A DNA stretch of 64,000 nt from Bradyrhizobium zhengyangense. GTDB lineage: Bacteria > Pseudomonadota > Alphaproteobacteria > Rhizobiales > Xanthobacteraceae. The notes under the pieces are model-generated. The model saw nothing but the letters and a program-made list of their open reading frames with translations, had not been told where the DNA came from and ran no database searches. Positions within the stretch are counted from its first letter, which is position 1; each line of letters opens with the position of its first letter. The stretch lies in NCBI RefSeq assembly GCF_022012435.1, contig NZ_JAKLUA010000005.1, positions 62,001 through 126,000 of the forward strand, written 5' to 3'. A program made the position numbers and the translations under genes. Below are positions 7,982-17,150 of the stretch, piece by piece.

Positions 7982-8500
7982 TTACTGCTTTGCGGCGGCA
8001 GTGGTTACTTCGTTGTCGGTCATGACTTCGAGGCTGAACCGATTGAAGCCTGCGGGTTGAACTGCCCATTTGACCGCCTTTCCGGAGAGCGGCGCAAATA
8101 TGCCGGTCGCGAATTGATAGACTGCCTTACCGGTGCTTTCGCTTCCGACTGGTTTGCCGTCTTTCATCACCACCGAGCCGACGCCTTCCGTGACGAGCGT
8201 GACCCCAATCCCATTGGGTGAGCGCAGCATTCCGATCCCGTTTAGGTACCGGCCTTTAGGGCCGTCCCATTCACTGGTCGAACTTCCGGTGTATAGCGCT
8301 CCTTTCAGGAGCCCCTCGACACCGGCGCAGGCATATTGCGTGCCCACGATCCGATGCCCATCGTGATCACCGATGGGGTCTTGGCTGGCCGCTCCAACAA
8401 TGTTGCATTCATACCGTCCGATCGGCTCCGACTGCGCAATTCCGCACGCGCTGATCAACAGTATGGAAGCCGCAGTAATCAAGATAAAGCGCTTTCCCAT
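7982..8500 (-). CDS. Putative lipoprotein of unknown function (172 aa)
   Basis: The ATG at 8500 follows AGGAG at a good distance. The product begins with a lipoprotein signal: MGKRFILI, a hydrophobic run, then ISAC with Cys about residue 19. The mature part is glycine-rich with repeated G-containing turns (GTQYACAGVEGLL, GIGMLRSPNGIGVTL) and suggests a beta-rich envelope protein. I do not recognise the family. It is convergent with the methyltransferase gene. Confidence 0.65.
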   Translation of the reverse strand: MGKRFILITAASILLISACGIAQSEPIGRYECNIVGAASQDPIGDHDGHRIVGTQYACAGVEGLLKGALYTGSSTSEWDGPKGRYLNGIGMLRSPNGIGVTLVTEGVGSVVMKDGKPVGSESTGKAVYQFATGIFAPLSGKAVKWAVQPAGFNRFSLEVMTDNEVTTAAAKQ

Positions 8501-8864
8501 TGAATTACTCCTGCAATCGAGTTGCTTTGGCATAATCAATCGAGGGCAATAGCCCGAAAAAGTCGCTTGGCTGAGAACAGCCGCGCTGCCTGCCGATGGC
8601 TTTTGTCGCTGCCTCCAGATTTCGGCACATCCTCGACGGCAGCTCAAAGTAGCGAGTAGATCATACACCTCCAGAGCGGGTTTGGGAACGACGGAGGTTT
8701 GAGATTTCGCTAGATGACTCAGGCAGCCTCGTGAGAGCGTTGAGCCGGACCCGATGCAAACGCGGGGGCTCTCGCCAAAGCTCGTCAGGAGGCTGGAGTG
8801 CCGTTAAAGTCGGGCTGAGCGCCTGCGGCTGTCCCGTGGTTAGAACTGAGAGCATCCCAACCCA
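8501..8864. other. Intergenic stretch with one structured element
   Basis: No gene is evident in these 364 bp between divergent genes. At 8733-8773 two nested arms pair, GAGAGC with GCTCTC and GCGTT with AACGC, so a folded RNA or an operator is possible. The rest shows no motif I can name. Confidence 0.4.
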
Positions 8865-9086
8865 ATGACACGCAAGCCGATAGAGCTGCCACTCGGATCA
8901 GGACAGAAGTTCGTCGCTGACATGCGAGCGTACTTCGCGGCCGAGACCGAGCTGAAAAAGGATGAGATCGCAGCGAGGCAGCTCCATCGCCTTAGTCAGC
9001 ATCTCAGGCCGGGGGACAAAAAGCTCCGGCTGAGCGACGTGCGCAAGATGTTCGAGTTGCTCCGCGATGAGATGGATGGGCAATGA
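8865..9086 (+). CDS. Small conserved hypothetical protein (73 aa)
   Basis: A 73-residue hydrophilic protein (MTRKPIELPLGSG start, KLRLSDVRKMFELLRDEMDG end) with predicted helices and no membrane segment. Short relatives are widespread in Bradyrhizobium accessory DNA. Function unknown. Confidence 0.6.
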   Translation: MTRKPIELPLGSGQKFVADMRAYFAAETELKKDEIAARQLHRLSQHLRPGDKKLRLSDVRKMFELLRDEMDGQ

Positions 9087-9174
9087 TCCGCACGGATTCC
9101 TTATTGCCAAGTCCCGCCGCCTGAGGCTATCGGCATCGTGTGTCTTGAGCGAGCGGCTTGCAGGGAGAAGGGCA

Positions 9175-9545
9175 ATGAACAAGGGTGTCAAACGGCTTGG
9201 TATTATCGCGAGCGTCCTATGGGTGATAGTTGGCGGCCTCTGGACGCGCAGCATCGTAATAGAAGAATAAGTCACTTCGCGACTTCAAACCATCAGCTAT
9301 GCCTCAAGATGCACTCCATCCAAGATGATGGGACCATGCCCAAGGACACCGATTGGGATCAATGCAATCGGCAGTTCCACGCCGATTGGAGTCGCGACGT
9401 AACAAGCACTGGCATAAACGTCGAAAACGCGATCTATACATTCGGCCCACTCATTCTGGCGTGGCTAGTGGCCTACATCGTTCTGTGGCTTGGCCGATGG
9501 GTGGCGTCGGGCTTTCGGGAGGGAAAAGCCGTGAAGCGAAGTTGA
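9175..9545 (+). pseudogene. Small two-helix membrane protein split into two frames
   Basis: An ATG at 9175 after AGGGAGAAGG opens a 31-residue peptide with one membrane helix (GIIASVLWVIVGGLW), which stops at 9268-9270. A different frame then carries DTDWDQCNRQFHADW and a second helix, FGPLILAWLVAYIVLWLG, ending RWVASGFREGK at 9545; it could start by itself at the ATG 9310 (78 residues). Rhizobial genomes hold many small proteins with both halves in one chain, so I read this as one gene broken by a frameshift near 9260-9310. Two independent small genes are the alternative. Confidence 0.5.
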
Positions 9546-9556
9546 GCCACCGGCTC

Positions 9557-9766
9557 TCAATGTACCGTCCCTCTTGATGAGCACTCTACCTGTTCTACAA
9601 AGTACAGCATGGCGGCACGTGACATTCTGAGGATTTGCTCGCGGATAACCGGGGTGACCGTGTCAATCGCTTCCTTGTGTGTCTTCCCTTTCGGGCGCTT
9701 CACTCCCGTGGCCGCTTCGAGCATGCGAACGACTAGCTCAGCTTCATCGATCGGTATTGATGGCAT
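9557..9766 (-). CDS. Small hypothetical protein (69 aa)
   Basis: The ATG at 9766 is preceded by GGGAG at a suitable distance; a longer reading from 9913 has no such site. The 69-residue product is helical and charged (IDEAELVVRMLEAATGVKR) with a long helix near IREQILRMSRAAMLYFVEQV. No known domain is visible. Confidence 0.5.
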   Translation of the reverse strand: MPSIPIDEAELVVRMLEAATGVKRPKGKTHKEAIDTVTPVIREQILRMSRAAMLYFVEQVECSSRGTVH

Positions 9767-10165
9767 CTTGGTCTCCCATGGAGTTGGTATCACGCGACCA
9801 AAATAGGGCGTCGTCGCATCGTCGCCAGTCGATGCAGAGCCGCGAGTTGCCGGGACAGGCATCTCCGTAAGTAGCGCTTTACACCGACCGAAAGTCGCCG
9901 GAGAAAGTCTCAATTAGATCAGTGGACGCGGTTGGAGTTCGTCCCGAACATTAAATTTCTTGTCAAGCAGCTCGGGGACCAGTCCGGTCCTTATGCCCAG
10001 CCTGCGCCATGTCCTGCCTGAGGGTGCTCACCCTCAAAAACAAATCGGCGGTTGGCGCTCGATCACCTTGCGCGGCTTACGAGACTGCGGTTCAATGCCG
10101 GATTGCGCCATGGCCCCTGTCCGCAAAGCGACAGAGGATGATGCGGCTGAGAAAATAGTGCAGAG

Positions 10166-10642
10166 ATGAAACTATCGATTTCGGACTTTCGGTGCTTCCA
10201 TGAAGTGAAGAACATAGAATTCCGCCCCATCAACATTTTGGTTGGTGAGAATAGTGCTGGAAAATCGTCTTTCTTGGCCGCCATCCGCTTCTTGTTCGAT
10301 CTATTCCGCGACGATGCCAAGCCTTCCTTCAACAAAGACCCTTTCTTTCTTGGCTCCTACGATCAAATCGCGCATTTCCGCGGAGGTCGTTTCGGTCGAG
10401 CGAAAGAGTTTTCGTTTAGTTATAGCGGCACCTTAAACCGAGAATTTCTTCGCCGTCACCCAGTTATCAAAGAGATGTCTGCCTCCACTGAGGACCGCTT
10501 CTCGACTCGCGTAAGCTTCACCAACAACAGATCTCAGCCAGCAGTATCAAGTATCCAATTTCAATCGGGTCTTTTCGGCCTGAACGTCACCCTCGGAGGC
10601 ACTCCGAATGGCGAAGTGATCACGCCGACGAGACGGCTATAG
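10166..10642 (+). pseudogene. 5' fragment of an AAA/SMC-like ATPase gene (AAA_21 type)
   Basis: The 158-residue reading starts like a RecF/OLD-style ATPase: a first strand MKLSISDFRCFHEVKNIEF and a Walker A GENSAGKSS at about residues 28-36. Family members run to about 350-600 residues with signature and Walker B motifs in the C-terminal half, and these are absent. The frame ends at 10642, where it runs into a PIN-domain remnant in another frame, so the gene was cut by a deletion or rearrangement. Full-length relatives occur in defence and repair systems; this fragment should be inactive. Confidence 0.7.
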
Positions 10643-10910
10643 ACAATGGCTTCTGGCGGGCAAGCTCACAGAATACCAACAAGAGCAAATTAATGCTGCG
10701 GCTGACCAAATAGACAAGGCTCATGTTACCTCGAACGACATTCACATTTTGGGCTTGGCGCGCGCCTCCGGCGCAAGGCTCCTCTACTCGAAAGATGAGG
10801 CGTTGCATTGTGACTTCAAGAACCGAAAGATCATCAGTCCAAAGGGCAAGTGTTACACGTCAGCCAACCATCAGAAAATCCTCGATGAAGCAAGCTGTAC
10901 GTGTCACTAG
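10620..10910 (+). pseudogene. 3' remnant of a PIN-domain nuclease gene
   Basis: In the frame ending with TAG at 10908-10910 the translation reads QWLLAGKLTEY, then SNDIHILGLARASGARLLYS, then KDEALHCDFKN, the C-terminal half of a PIN-domain (VapC-like) protein including an acidic metal-site position near SND. There is no start codon and the N-terminal Asp is missing. It begins where the truncated ATPase ends, so a deletion probably joined the two. Up to 11197 I see only non-coding debris. Confidence 0.65.
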
Positions 10911-11197
10911 CTATCCTGCAACACATCGACTCAGGATGCAAAAAGGCCGCCAGCATCATAGACGCCGGGGCCATCCTTAGTCACCGGACGCTGGTACGTC
11001 CGCAGTATCAGACAACCCAAGCTCCTCGCGATGCTGACCAGTGAATGTTGCCGCATCGGGTCAGCACTTCGACCGGTCCCTAGCAGCCGTGGGAGTGATC
11101 AAAGGCACGACCGAACAGGAGCGCGCCGATATATGCCGAACAGGAATGGACGTTCGTCCCGCTACCCGACAGGTCCGAATAGCCGCGCAAGCAGCCT

Positions 11198-11422
11198 TCA
11201 CTTCTTGACGAAGCCGCGCCAAAGTTTGCCTGTGTATGGACCGATAAAAGTGCCCGTCTTCATGCAGGACTGTCCTGCGGCGGTACATTTTGCGTCCGCA
11301 TCTGGGTGCCTTGAACCGTCTTGCTTGCAATGAGCAATCGCTTCGGAGCATGTCTCGGCGGACGCGGAGCCAAGACACGCCACCGCTGCAACGAAAACAA
11401 TAGAGTTGAACAATTTAGACAT
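11198..11422 (-). CDS. Small secreted cysteine-containing protein (74 aa)
   Basis: A signal peptide (MSKLFNSIVFVAAVACLGSASA) precedes a 52-residue mature part with four cysteines (ETCSEAIAHCKQ, AKCTAAGQSCMK), enough for two disulfides in the periplasm. Similar tiny exported proteins are common in Bradyrhizobium; function unknown. Confidence 0.7.
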   Translation of the reverse strand: MSKLFNSIVFVAAVACLGSASAETCSEAIAHCKQDGSRHPDADAKCTAAGQSCMKTGTFIGPYTGKLWRGFVKK

Positions 11423-11485
11423 AGAGGTTTGCCTTTGGAAAGTTTCAAAACCGCCCCTTAGGAAACCGTGAGCGCCGCGCTGCCG

Positions 11486-13204
11486 TCATTCGGGCAATCC
11501 AATTTCTCTAAAGGTGCGCGCCATGCGCTCAAGCCAATCAGTATCCTTCGTTAAGCACAACTGGAGAGCGTCGCGCACCGTCAAATCGGGCCGCATGCGA
11601 AGCATCTTTGCAAACGCATCGCGCGCCTCTGCCGTGCGGCCTGCCGGTACTGCATTGATGACCAAATATGCTAACGTGTACATCAGAGGGTGCGCTTCAA
11701 CTGCCTTCAGTGCCCATTGAAAGCCCGCCTCATACTGCTCCAGGCAATTGTAGGCGCAGGCAAGCCCGGTCCAAGCGTACGCTTGATGCGGGTCGAGAGG
11801 ATCAAGTCGGAGAACCCGAGTGAAGCAATCAATGGCCAGATCGGCGTCACCATAGTTGATCGATACCCAACCTCTCGACATCCAGCAATAGCCGTGGCTC
11901 GGGTTTAGGACTATAGCCCGATCGACAAGCTCCTTCGCTAAATCATACTGTTGGCCGATGAAAGATAGGATATGTGCCGCTCTTGCCAAGGCATGAGCAT
12001 CTTCGTGAGGCAGAACAGCTACCTTCTGCGCCAATCTGAGGGCTTCTGCCCGAACATCTGGCGGTATGGGTGACCCATACGAGATGTGCTGAAAACACAG
12101 TGTGTAGCCGGCCATCGCATACGCAGCCGCATAACCAGGGTCCAAGGTGAATGCTTGAACAAAATGACGATACGCTTCCTCGAAGCGCCGCTCATATCTT
12201 TGCAGGGCCATGCCTTTGACATAAAGCTCATACGCATCGAGATCGACGGTGGGTTTAATTCTTACCCTTTCAAGCTCAGCCTTCTCCACCCAAAGCGATA
12301 CTGAGTTGACGATCTTGGCTGTCAGCGCATCTTGAAGATCGAAAATGTCACCAGCGCTGCCGTCGAGCCTTTCCGCCCAGACATGCTTATTCATTGCCGC
12401 GTCGATCAATTGAGCCGTGATTCTCAGACGGTCTCCAGATCGGCGGACGCTGCCTTCAAGGACATATCGGACTCCGAGTTCGCGTCCTACTTGGCGAACA
12501 TCGACCGGCTTGCCTTTGAATGTAAAGCTAGAATTGCGAGCAATCACAAAGAGGGTTGTGAACCGGGACAACGCGGTAATGATGTCCTCAACCATGCCAT
12601 CGGCGAAATACTCCTGCTCGGAGTCGCCGCTCATGTTTTGAAACGGCAGGACAGCAATGGACGGCTTGTCGGGAAGTGCCGGATAGGCTGTGGCCGCTGG
12701 TGCAGGAGTAGTTTGAACGGAAAACACCTGTATCGGCCGGGGGAGGTTCTTGAGGCTAACCTCTCCCTTGTCGGAGAACGCGGCCTTAACTCGGTCTCGC
12801 ACCTGATCATAGAGCGGGCGGGAGATCGTGATGCCGCCCGGCGCGGCTATCCCCTCTAGTCTAGCAGCTAGGTTGACCCCATCCCCGAGTAGGTCGTCTT
12901 GGTCTGCAACAACGTCGCCAAGGTGGATACCGATACGCAGCCGCATCCCGGTCGTTCCATTTTGGATAGCAATGGCGCATTCTAAAGCTCGGACAGGACT
13001 CGCGAACTCTGCAAGAAAGCCGTCGCCCATTGCTTTGAATAAGCGGCCCTCATGTCGGTGTATCGCGGGCTCGACAACCTCTCGCCTCAGCCGCGCAAGT
13101 TGACTGAGCGCGGCGGTTTCATCAGCGGCAACAAGCTTAGAATAGCCGACCACGTCGGCCGCCAGGATCGCCGCCAATCGCCTTTGCACGGAGCCCTCTG
13201 CCAC
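11486..13204 (-). CDS. Class III adenylate/guanylate cyclase with TolB-like and TPR domains
   Basis: The 572-residue protein starts at a GTG (13204) with AGGAGG five bases upstream. Residues 8-165 are a class III cyclase domain with metal-binding Asp17 (LAADVVGYSKL) and Asp61 (KAMGDGFLAEF). Residues 180-300 carry the AVLPFQNMSGDSEQEYFADG module of the TolB/FlgO-like type common in these fusions. From about residue 325 to the end there are TPR-like repeats (AYELYVKGMALQRYERRFEEA, LDPLDPHQAYAWTGL). It probably makes cyclic nucleotide in response to a bound partner. It is soluble, with no membrane segment. Many paralogues exist in rhizobia; here it is island cargo. Confidence 0.88.
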   Translation of the reverse strand: MAEGSVQRRLAAILAADVVGYSKLVAADETAALSQLARLRREVVEPAIHRHEGRLFKAMGDGFLAEFASPVRALECAIAIQNGTTGMRLRIGIHLGDVVADQDDLLGDGVNLAARLEGIAAPGGITISRPLYDQVRDRVKAAFSDKGEVSLKNLPRPIQVFSVQTTPAPAATAYPALPDKPSIAVLPFQNMSGDSEQEYFADGMVEDIITALSRFTTLFVIARNSSFTFKGKPVDVRQVGRELGVRYVLEGSVRRSGDRLRITAQLIDAAMNKHVWAERLDGSAGDIFDLQDALTAKIVNSVSLWVEKAELERVRIKPTVDLDAYELYVKGMALQRYERRFEEAYRHFVQAFTLDPGYAAAYAMAGYTLCFQHISYGSPIPPDVRAEALRLAQKVAVLPHEDAHALARAAHILSFIGQQYDLAKELVDRAIVLNPSHGYCWMSRGWVSINYGDADLAIDCFTRVLRLDPLDPHQAYAWTGLACAYNCLEQYEAGFQWALKAVEAHPLMYTLAYLVINAVPAGRTAEARDAFAKMLRMRPDLTVRDALQLCLTKDTDWLERMARTFREIGLPE

Positions 13205-13555
13205 CCGATCCTCCTGCCGTCAGCCGCTTGCATCAAATCACATCTGCGACTTGCGGGAAAGCAGCCCCTCCTTGCTATTCCAGTCGGCTCGCAGAAGGGC
13301 GAGCGCCGGAAGGAGGTGCGATAAAAAGGGGAGCCGCGCGAGCTCGTCGGTCTCGCGCGACTTCCAAGGGCGGTCACTCTCCGTTGCCCACTAGGGACAC
13401 AGCAAAGCCTCAACCTCAACCCGAGAGCGACCAAGGTGGACCAGTTGAAAAAGAAAGGCGCGAGGCGGACGCCGTTGCTCGCCGCCTCGCGACCCAGCTA
13501 GTTTGTCGTCGGTAAAGATCAAAGAAACCCGACGATTGATTGGACCGCTGGGATT
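13205..13555. other. Intergenic stretch, no gene seen
   Basis: These 351 bp separate the cyclase gene from the capsid module. Open frames on the plus strand have low-complexity translations and no ribosome-binding site. The cyclase promoter should lie in the left part. Confidence 0.5.
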
Positions 13556-13891
13556 TTAAGTGAATGCCCCGTTGAGCCGAACCACGCCGGTTGCGGACGG
13601 GTTCGCTGCCGCGACGACTGCAACACCGATCAGAGTATTGGAGGTGGCCGTCGTCGTCACGTACCGATTGGTGTTATCCCAATAGAGATCATCGCCTACC
13701 GACCATGCTTCCGCATTGCGCTTGGTGAGCACGTAAACACCGGCAACGACTAGCACGTCATCCGCGCCGGAGAGACCACCGTTCGCGCATATGCCGAACA
13801 TCGAGCCGATGAGGGCACCGTCGCCGGGATTGCAGTTATACGGCAACTGCACGTCGATATGGTCGCCGTGAACTTGGTACTGGTTTTTCAT
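13556..13891 (-). CDS. DUF2190 phage capsid-associated protein
   Basis: The 111-residue product from the ATG at 13891 (MKNQYQVHGDHIDV) has the features of DUF2190: a repeated beta pattern, a VLVVAGVYVLTKRNAEAWSVGD core and a GVVRLNGAFT end. In phages this small protein sits next to the major capsid gene and is thought to decorate or stabilise heads. Here it is directly downstream of the protease-capsid fusion, in the expected order. Confidence 0.8.
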   Translation of the reverse strand: MKNQYQVHGDHIDVQLPYNCNPGDGALIGSMFGICANGGLSGADDVLVVAGVYVLTKRNAEAWSVGDDLYWDNTNRYVTTTATSNTLIGVAVVAAANPSATGVVRLNGAFT

Positions 13892-13949
13892 GTTCCTGAC
13901 TTTCGTTGATAGGGCGACAGCGGGCCGGTGCCCGCCGCCACTCAGCTCG

Positions 13950-15788
13950 TTACGCGCCAGCGTTCTTGTAGAAGCCGCGATAGTCGATCGCGCCGACGCC
14001 GAAGTCATGCTCCAGCGAAACCTTCACGCCTTGCAGGCCGAAGGGCGAATGGATCGTAGTTCGGGGACCGTTTGCCCCATTCAAGAACCCATAAATGAAA
14101 CAAGGCACGCGAGACGGCTCCGTTGCCACGTACCAAGACGTGTCAGAGATGTTCGCATCGGAGATCGCTCGCAGCTTGCCAGCGTATGGATTGACCGAGC
14201 CAACCAGCGTCGGCGTGATCGATGCGACGAGCTGATCGATGACCGTTTCCTGCGCAGGACCGGCGATGATCAAGGCGGGTGGCACGTTGAGGAAGTTGCC
14301 CGAGAGCGACTTCATGCCGCGAAGCGCCTGCCGTGCATCACTGACGGTGGAAACGGACGGAGCCGCCCCGGTGCCAGCGAGATTGCCGTGACCGGATGCG
14401 AACACGGCGGTGCTGTCGGTCAGAAGCACCGGGTTGCTGTTGAACATCTTGAAGAAGGTGTCGTTCTCGAACACGAGAACGGTCTCTCCCGCCGACCCCA
14501 AGATTTGGTCAATGGCACCGAGATCGTCGTTGACCAACATTTGCCTGCTGATCGTGAAGATCACGCCGTAAGGAGTGATCGAGACATTCTCGCTAGCATC
14601 ACCAGACGTGCCGGAGCGCAACTCGCCGTTTTGTTGCACTTCCTGCAACTGCGGGAAGTCGCCAGCGCGAACCTGCGGATGCGGACGGAAGTCCTTGAAC
14701 GGCCGCTCGACCGCGAGTTCGCGGTACGTCGGGGTCACGAGCGAGTAGCGCGCGAGCAGGCTCTTATTCAGCGCGTTCGAGAAGATACTGGGGAAATCGG
14801 ACGTGCTATTGAATGCACGCTCGAATACCCGGAGTTTGTCTACGGTGCTCATCGAGAAGGTGTGCCCGCGATATCCGATGGACGCAGCGGCCATCTCGAC
14901 AAGGCTCAAGTCCATGTACTGGCGAGCCTGTTCCTTGTGCTGCTCGAAGTGTGCCTTGCCGTATCGGTCTTTCGGACCCTGATAGTCAAAGCTGCTGCTG
15001 GCGAGGATGCGCGTGGTGAGTGCGATCTGCATCGCGTCGGCGACGCCGTCGCGCTCATCGCGAACGATCTGGATACGGGACATTGGTTTCTCCTGAGTGA
15101 TATGCTGCGGGCTCTCAGCTCTCGCAGCGGGATTGATGTGAGATCGCGGTTGGCGCGCGACCGAAGGGGATGATGCCTGCGCGTCGATCATTCGCTGCCT
15201 TGCCTCCATGCGAGCGAGCGGGCCGAATGCGGGCGGCGTCGATGTGCCGTCAATAGAGCGGACAACCGCTTGAGGGTCTGCCGGCACCGAGACGAGCGAG
15301 CCCTCCAAGACCTGCCAGCGCGTTGCCTCAAAGGTCAACGAGCCGTCCAGCGGGATACGGTCGTCGTCAGGATCAAGCACTCGACCCTTGGCGTCGGTGA
15401 TCTCCCAGCTCGATACGATATAGCCGACGCTGACGGCGCTGATCTCTCCGCGCTCAATCATGCCGAGCGCAGCTTCGCCCTGCGGAGTTTCGTTGAACTG
15501 GACGCGGCCGAGCAGGGTATCGCCCTCGAACCAGATGCGAACGAAGCGGCCGATTGCATTACTGATGCCTCGCTGTGCGTGCGAGTCGAGCAACGGAATG
15601 CCTGCGCTTTCGAGCCGAGATAGATCAACGGCATCTGGCGCAATGCGAAGTCGCTCAGTGCCATAGCTGCGCTGTACGGCGCTGCCTTTGCTTAGGACAA
15701 CATCGACAGTGCGTCGCTCGGCATTGAATGTTCGGGGCGCAGCTCCGCTCTGTGCGAAGCGACGCCCTTCAAGGTTGTTTAATTTCAT
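13950..15788 (-). CDS. Prohead protease-major capsid protein fusion
   Basis: The 612-residue protein joins two head-assembly functions. Residues 1-190 resemble an HK97-type (U35) prohead protease, with AGIPLLDSHAQRGISN, GMIERGEISAVSVGYIV and LVSVPADP. After a linker rich in Arg, Ser and Ala (190-235), residues 240-612 match a Mu gpT-like major capsid protein, with RYSLVTPTYRELAVERPFKD, GEVVFTISRQ-like and SVSTVSDARQALRGMKS segments. The protease would cut the linker and capsid arm during head maturation. The ATG at 15788 follows AGGAAAC. No terminase, portal or tail gene was found nearby. Confidence 0.85.
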   Translation of the reverse strand: MKLNNLEGRRFAQSGAAPRTFNAERRTVDVVLSKGSAVQRSYGTERLRIAPDAVDLSRLESAGIPLLDSHAQRGISNAIGRFVRIWFEGDTLLGRVQFNETPQGEAALGMIERGEISAVSVGYIVSSWEITDAKGRVLDPDDDRIPLDGSLTFEATRWQVLEGSLVSVPADPQAVVRSIDGTSTPPAFGPLARMEARQRMIDAQASSPSVARQPRSHINPAARAESPQHITQEKPMSRIQIVRDERDGVADAMQIALTTRILASSSFDYQGPKDRYGKAHFEQHKEQARQYMDLSLVEMAAASIGYRGHTFSMSTVDKLRVFERAFNSTSDFPSIFSNALNKSLLARYSLVTPTYRELAVERPFKDFRPHPQVRAGDFPQLQEVQQNGELRSGTSGDASENVSITPYGVIFTISRQMLVNDDLGAIDQILGSAGETVLVFENDTFFKMFNSNPVLLTDSTAVFASGHGNLAGTGAAPSVSTVSDARQALRGMKSLSGNFLNVPPALIIAGPAQETVIDQLVASITPTLVGSVNPYAGKLRAISDANISDTSWYVATEPSRVPCFIYGFLNGANGPRTTIHSPFGLQGVKVSLEHDFGVGAIDYRGFYKNAGA

Positions 15789-15844
15789 GGACGTTTCCTG
15801 ATGGGCCGACGTTGGGTATCGGCCATGGAGATTGCGCTTACCAA

Positions 15845-16414
15845 TTAGGCCGCGCGTGCGGGCCTTTCGGAGCCACGCTGCAAGATCATTTCCTTCGTAT
15901 ACCGAGCCTCGTCGGCGAGACCGTTCTTTGCGATCGGGAACTCCGTCGCTGTAGCTCTCGCGATCACCGCGAGCCGCTTCGCTGAGAGTAGCTTCTCGCT
16001 TAGCCGTTCGGCGACCGGAGCAAGCTCGCTGGCAGCTTGAGCGAACGCATCCATCTTCGCGGCGAACTCGGCAAAAGCCACGTCGAGTGCATCTGCCTGC
16101 TCTTGGGCGACGCGACGGCGCTCTGCATCCACGATCTGCTCCTCGACCTCCGCAATAGTCGTGTCGAGCGCGGCGATTGCACTGCCGAGCGCAGAGGCAC
16201 GGCGCTCTGCATCTGCGAGCCGGGCTTCGACCTGCTCGGCTTCATCGCGGGGAGCATCGCCGATGAGCGCGGCGTGCAGCGCTTCGGTGAGCGAGGTAAC
16301 GGCAGACGTGGCTTCGTCGTGCTGAGACTGGAGATCGTTGCGACGGGCGCGCAACGTTTCGGGGTCTGCCTGCATGCGCGCAGTAGCAGAGCCCTTCCGG
16401 GAAAAGAAGGTCAT
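15845..16414 (-). CDS. Coiled-coil protein of the phage module, possible scaffold
   Basis: From the ATG at 16414 (AGGAT upstream) the product is 189 residues. Nearly all of it is predicted coiled coil, rich in Ala, Glu and Arg (about residues 15-150, for example EAEQVEARLADAERRASALG). It lies just upstream of the protease-capsid fusion, where phages often encode a scaffold or chaperone. That role is inferred from position and shape only. Confidence 0.55.
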   Translation of the reverse strand: MTFFSRKGSATARMQADPETLRARRNDLQSQHDEATSAVTSLTEALHAALIGDAPRDEAEQVEARLADAERRASALGSAIAALDTTIAEVEEQIVDAERRRVAQEQADALDVAFAEFAAKMDAFAQAASELAPVAERLSEKLLSAKRLAVIARATATEFPIAKNGLADEARYTKEMILQRGSERPARAA

Positions 16415-16477
16415 GAGTGATCCTGATTTGAGTTTTTGAGGTGCAGGGCCAGCGATCGGAGAGGACACGCGGGCAAT

Positions 16478-16519
16478 AAAAACCCCGCTCACCGCGCTTC
16501 GGGCGCAAGGGTGGCGGGG
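16478..16519 (-). terminator. Intrinsic terminator on the minus strand
   Basis: On the minus strand CCCCGC-CACC pairs with GGTG-A-GCGGGG, with an inner GCGC/GCGC helix, followed by TTTTTATT. It separates the 190-residue gene from the coiled-coil and capsid genes, so these are separate transcripts or the read-through is controlled. Confidence 0.75.
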
Positions 16520-16577
16520 CCAATGCGTGCGTAGGTACACGATTTTCGATCGGACCTCAACGCGGTTTTAAGTAGCG

Positions 16578-17150
16578 TTAAGCGCCAGCACGCTCGCAGC
16601 GCAGCTTGAGATGGGGCGGAAGCTCGATACAATTCTCAGCGGAATAGATCGCGAATTCCTGCCAGAAGCGGCTAGGCTTGCAATACCACACTCCGCGTTC
16701 GCGCTGTTCTGCTTCCATGATCCGCTTGGAGAGTGCGCACCATGCCCAGACTGCTTCATACGAGATGTAGTCGCTAATTTGCTTCCACAGCGCGCGAAGT
16801 GGCTCCCATCGCTCTTGGCGCTTGTTGTCTTGTCCAACCAAGGCGATTTCCGCCTCCAGCGCTGCAAGGCCGTCCACCGCGCGAAGCCGTTCGGCTTCGG
16901 CAGTTGCGGCACGGTACTCGGCATCAGCGAGTTGTGCTTCGAGGTTGGTTACCTTGCGCCGCAGATCGGCGTTCTGCCGCTCCAGCGCTGCTCCGCCTTC
17001 CGAAGCCGTCCTCCTGCGCTGGAGCGCGCCGGGATCGATGCGCTGGAAGTGGAGATGTACAGCCCGCAGCGCTCCGCCACCAAGAGCGGCCGATGGGTCT
17101 AGCGCCGGCCGTTGAAGGTAGTCGGTCAGATGAGTGAAATCGTGGTGCAT
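16578..17150 (-). CDS. Hypothetical protein of the phage module (190 aa)
   Basis: The product has a central coiled coil (about 50-105, ALERQNADLRRKVTNLEAQL) and a C-terminal globular part with several tryptophans (ERWEPLRALWKQISDYISY, FWQEFAIYSAEN). I do not recognise the family. It lies upstream of the capsid genes in the same direction. It could be an accessory head protein or a regulator. Confidence 0.5.
   Translation of the reverse strand: MHHDFTHLTDYLQRPALDPSAALGGGALRAVHLHFQRIDPGALQRRRTASEGGAALERQNADLRRKVTNLEAQLADAEYRAATAEAERLRAVDGLAALEAEIALVGQDNKRQERWEPLRALWKQISDYISYEAVWAWCALSKRIMEAEQRERGVWYCKPSRFWQEFAIYSAENCIELPPHLKLRCERAGA

Noticed and set aside
9960..10169. 69-residue open frame before the ATPase fragment
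   Set aside because: No recognisable family, poor start context and low-complexity translation; too weak to call a gene.
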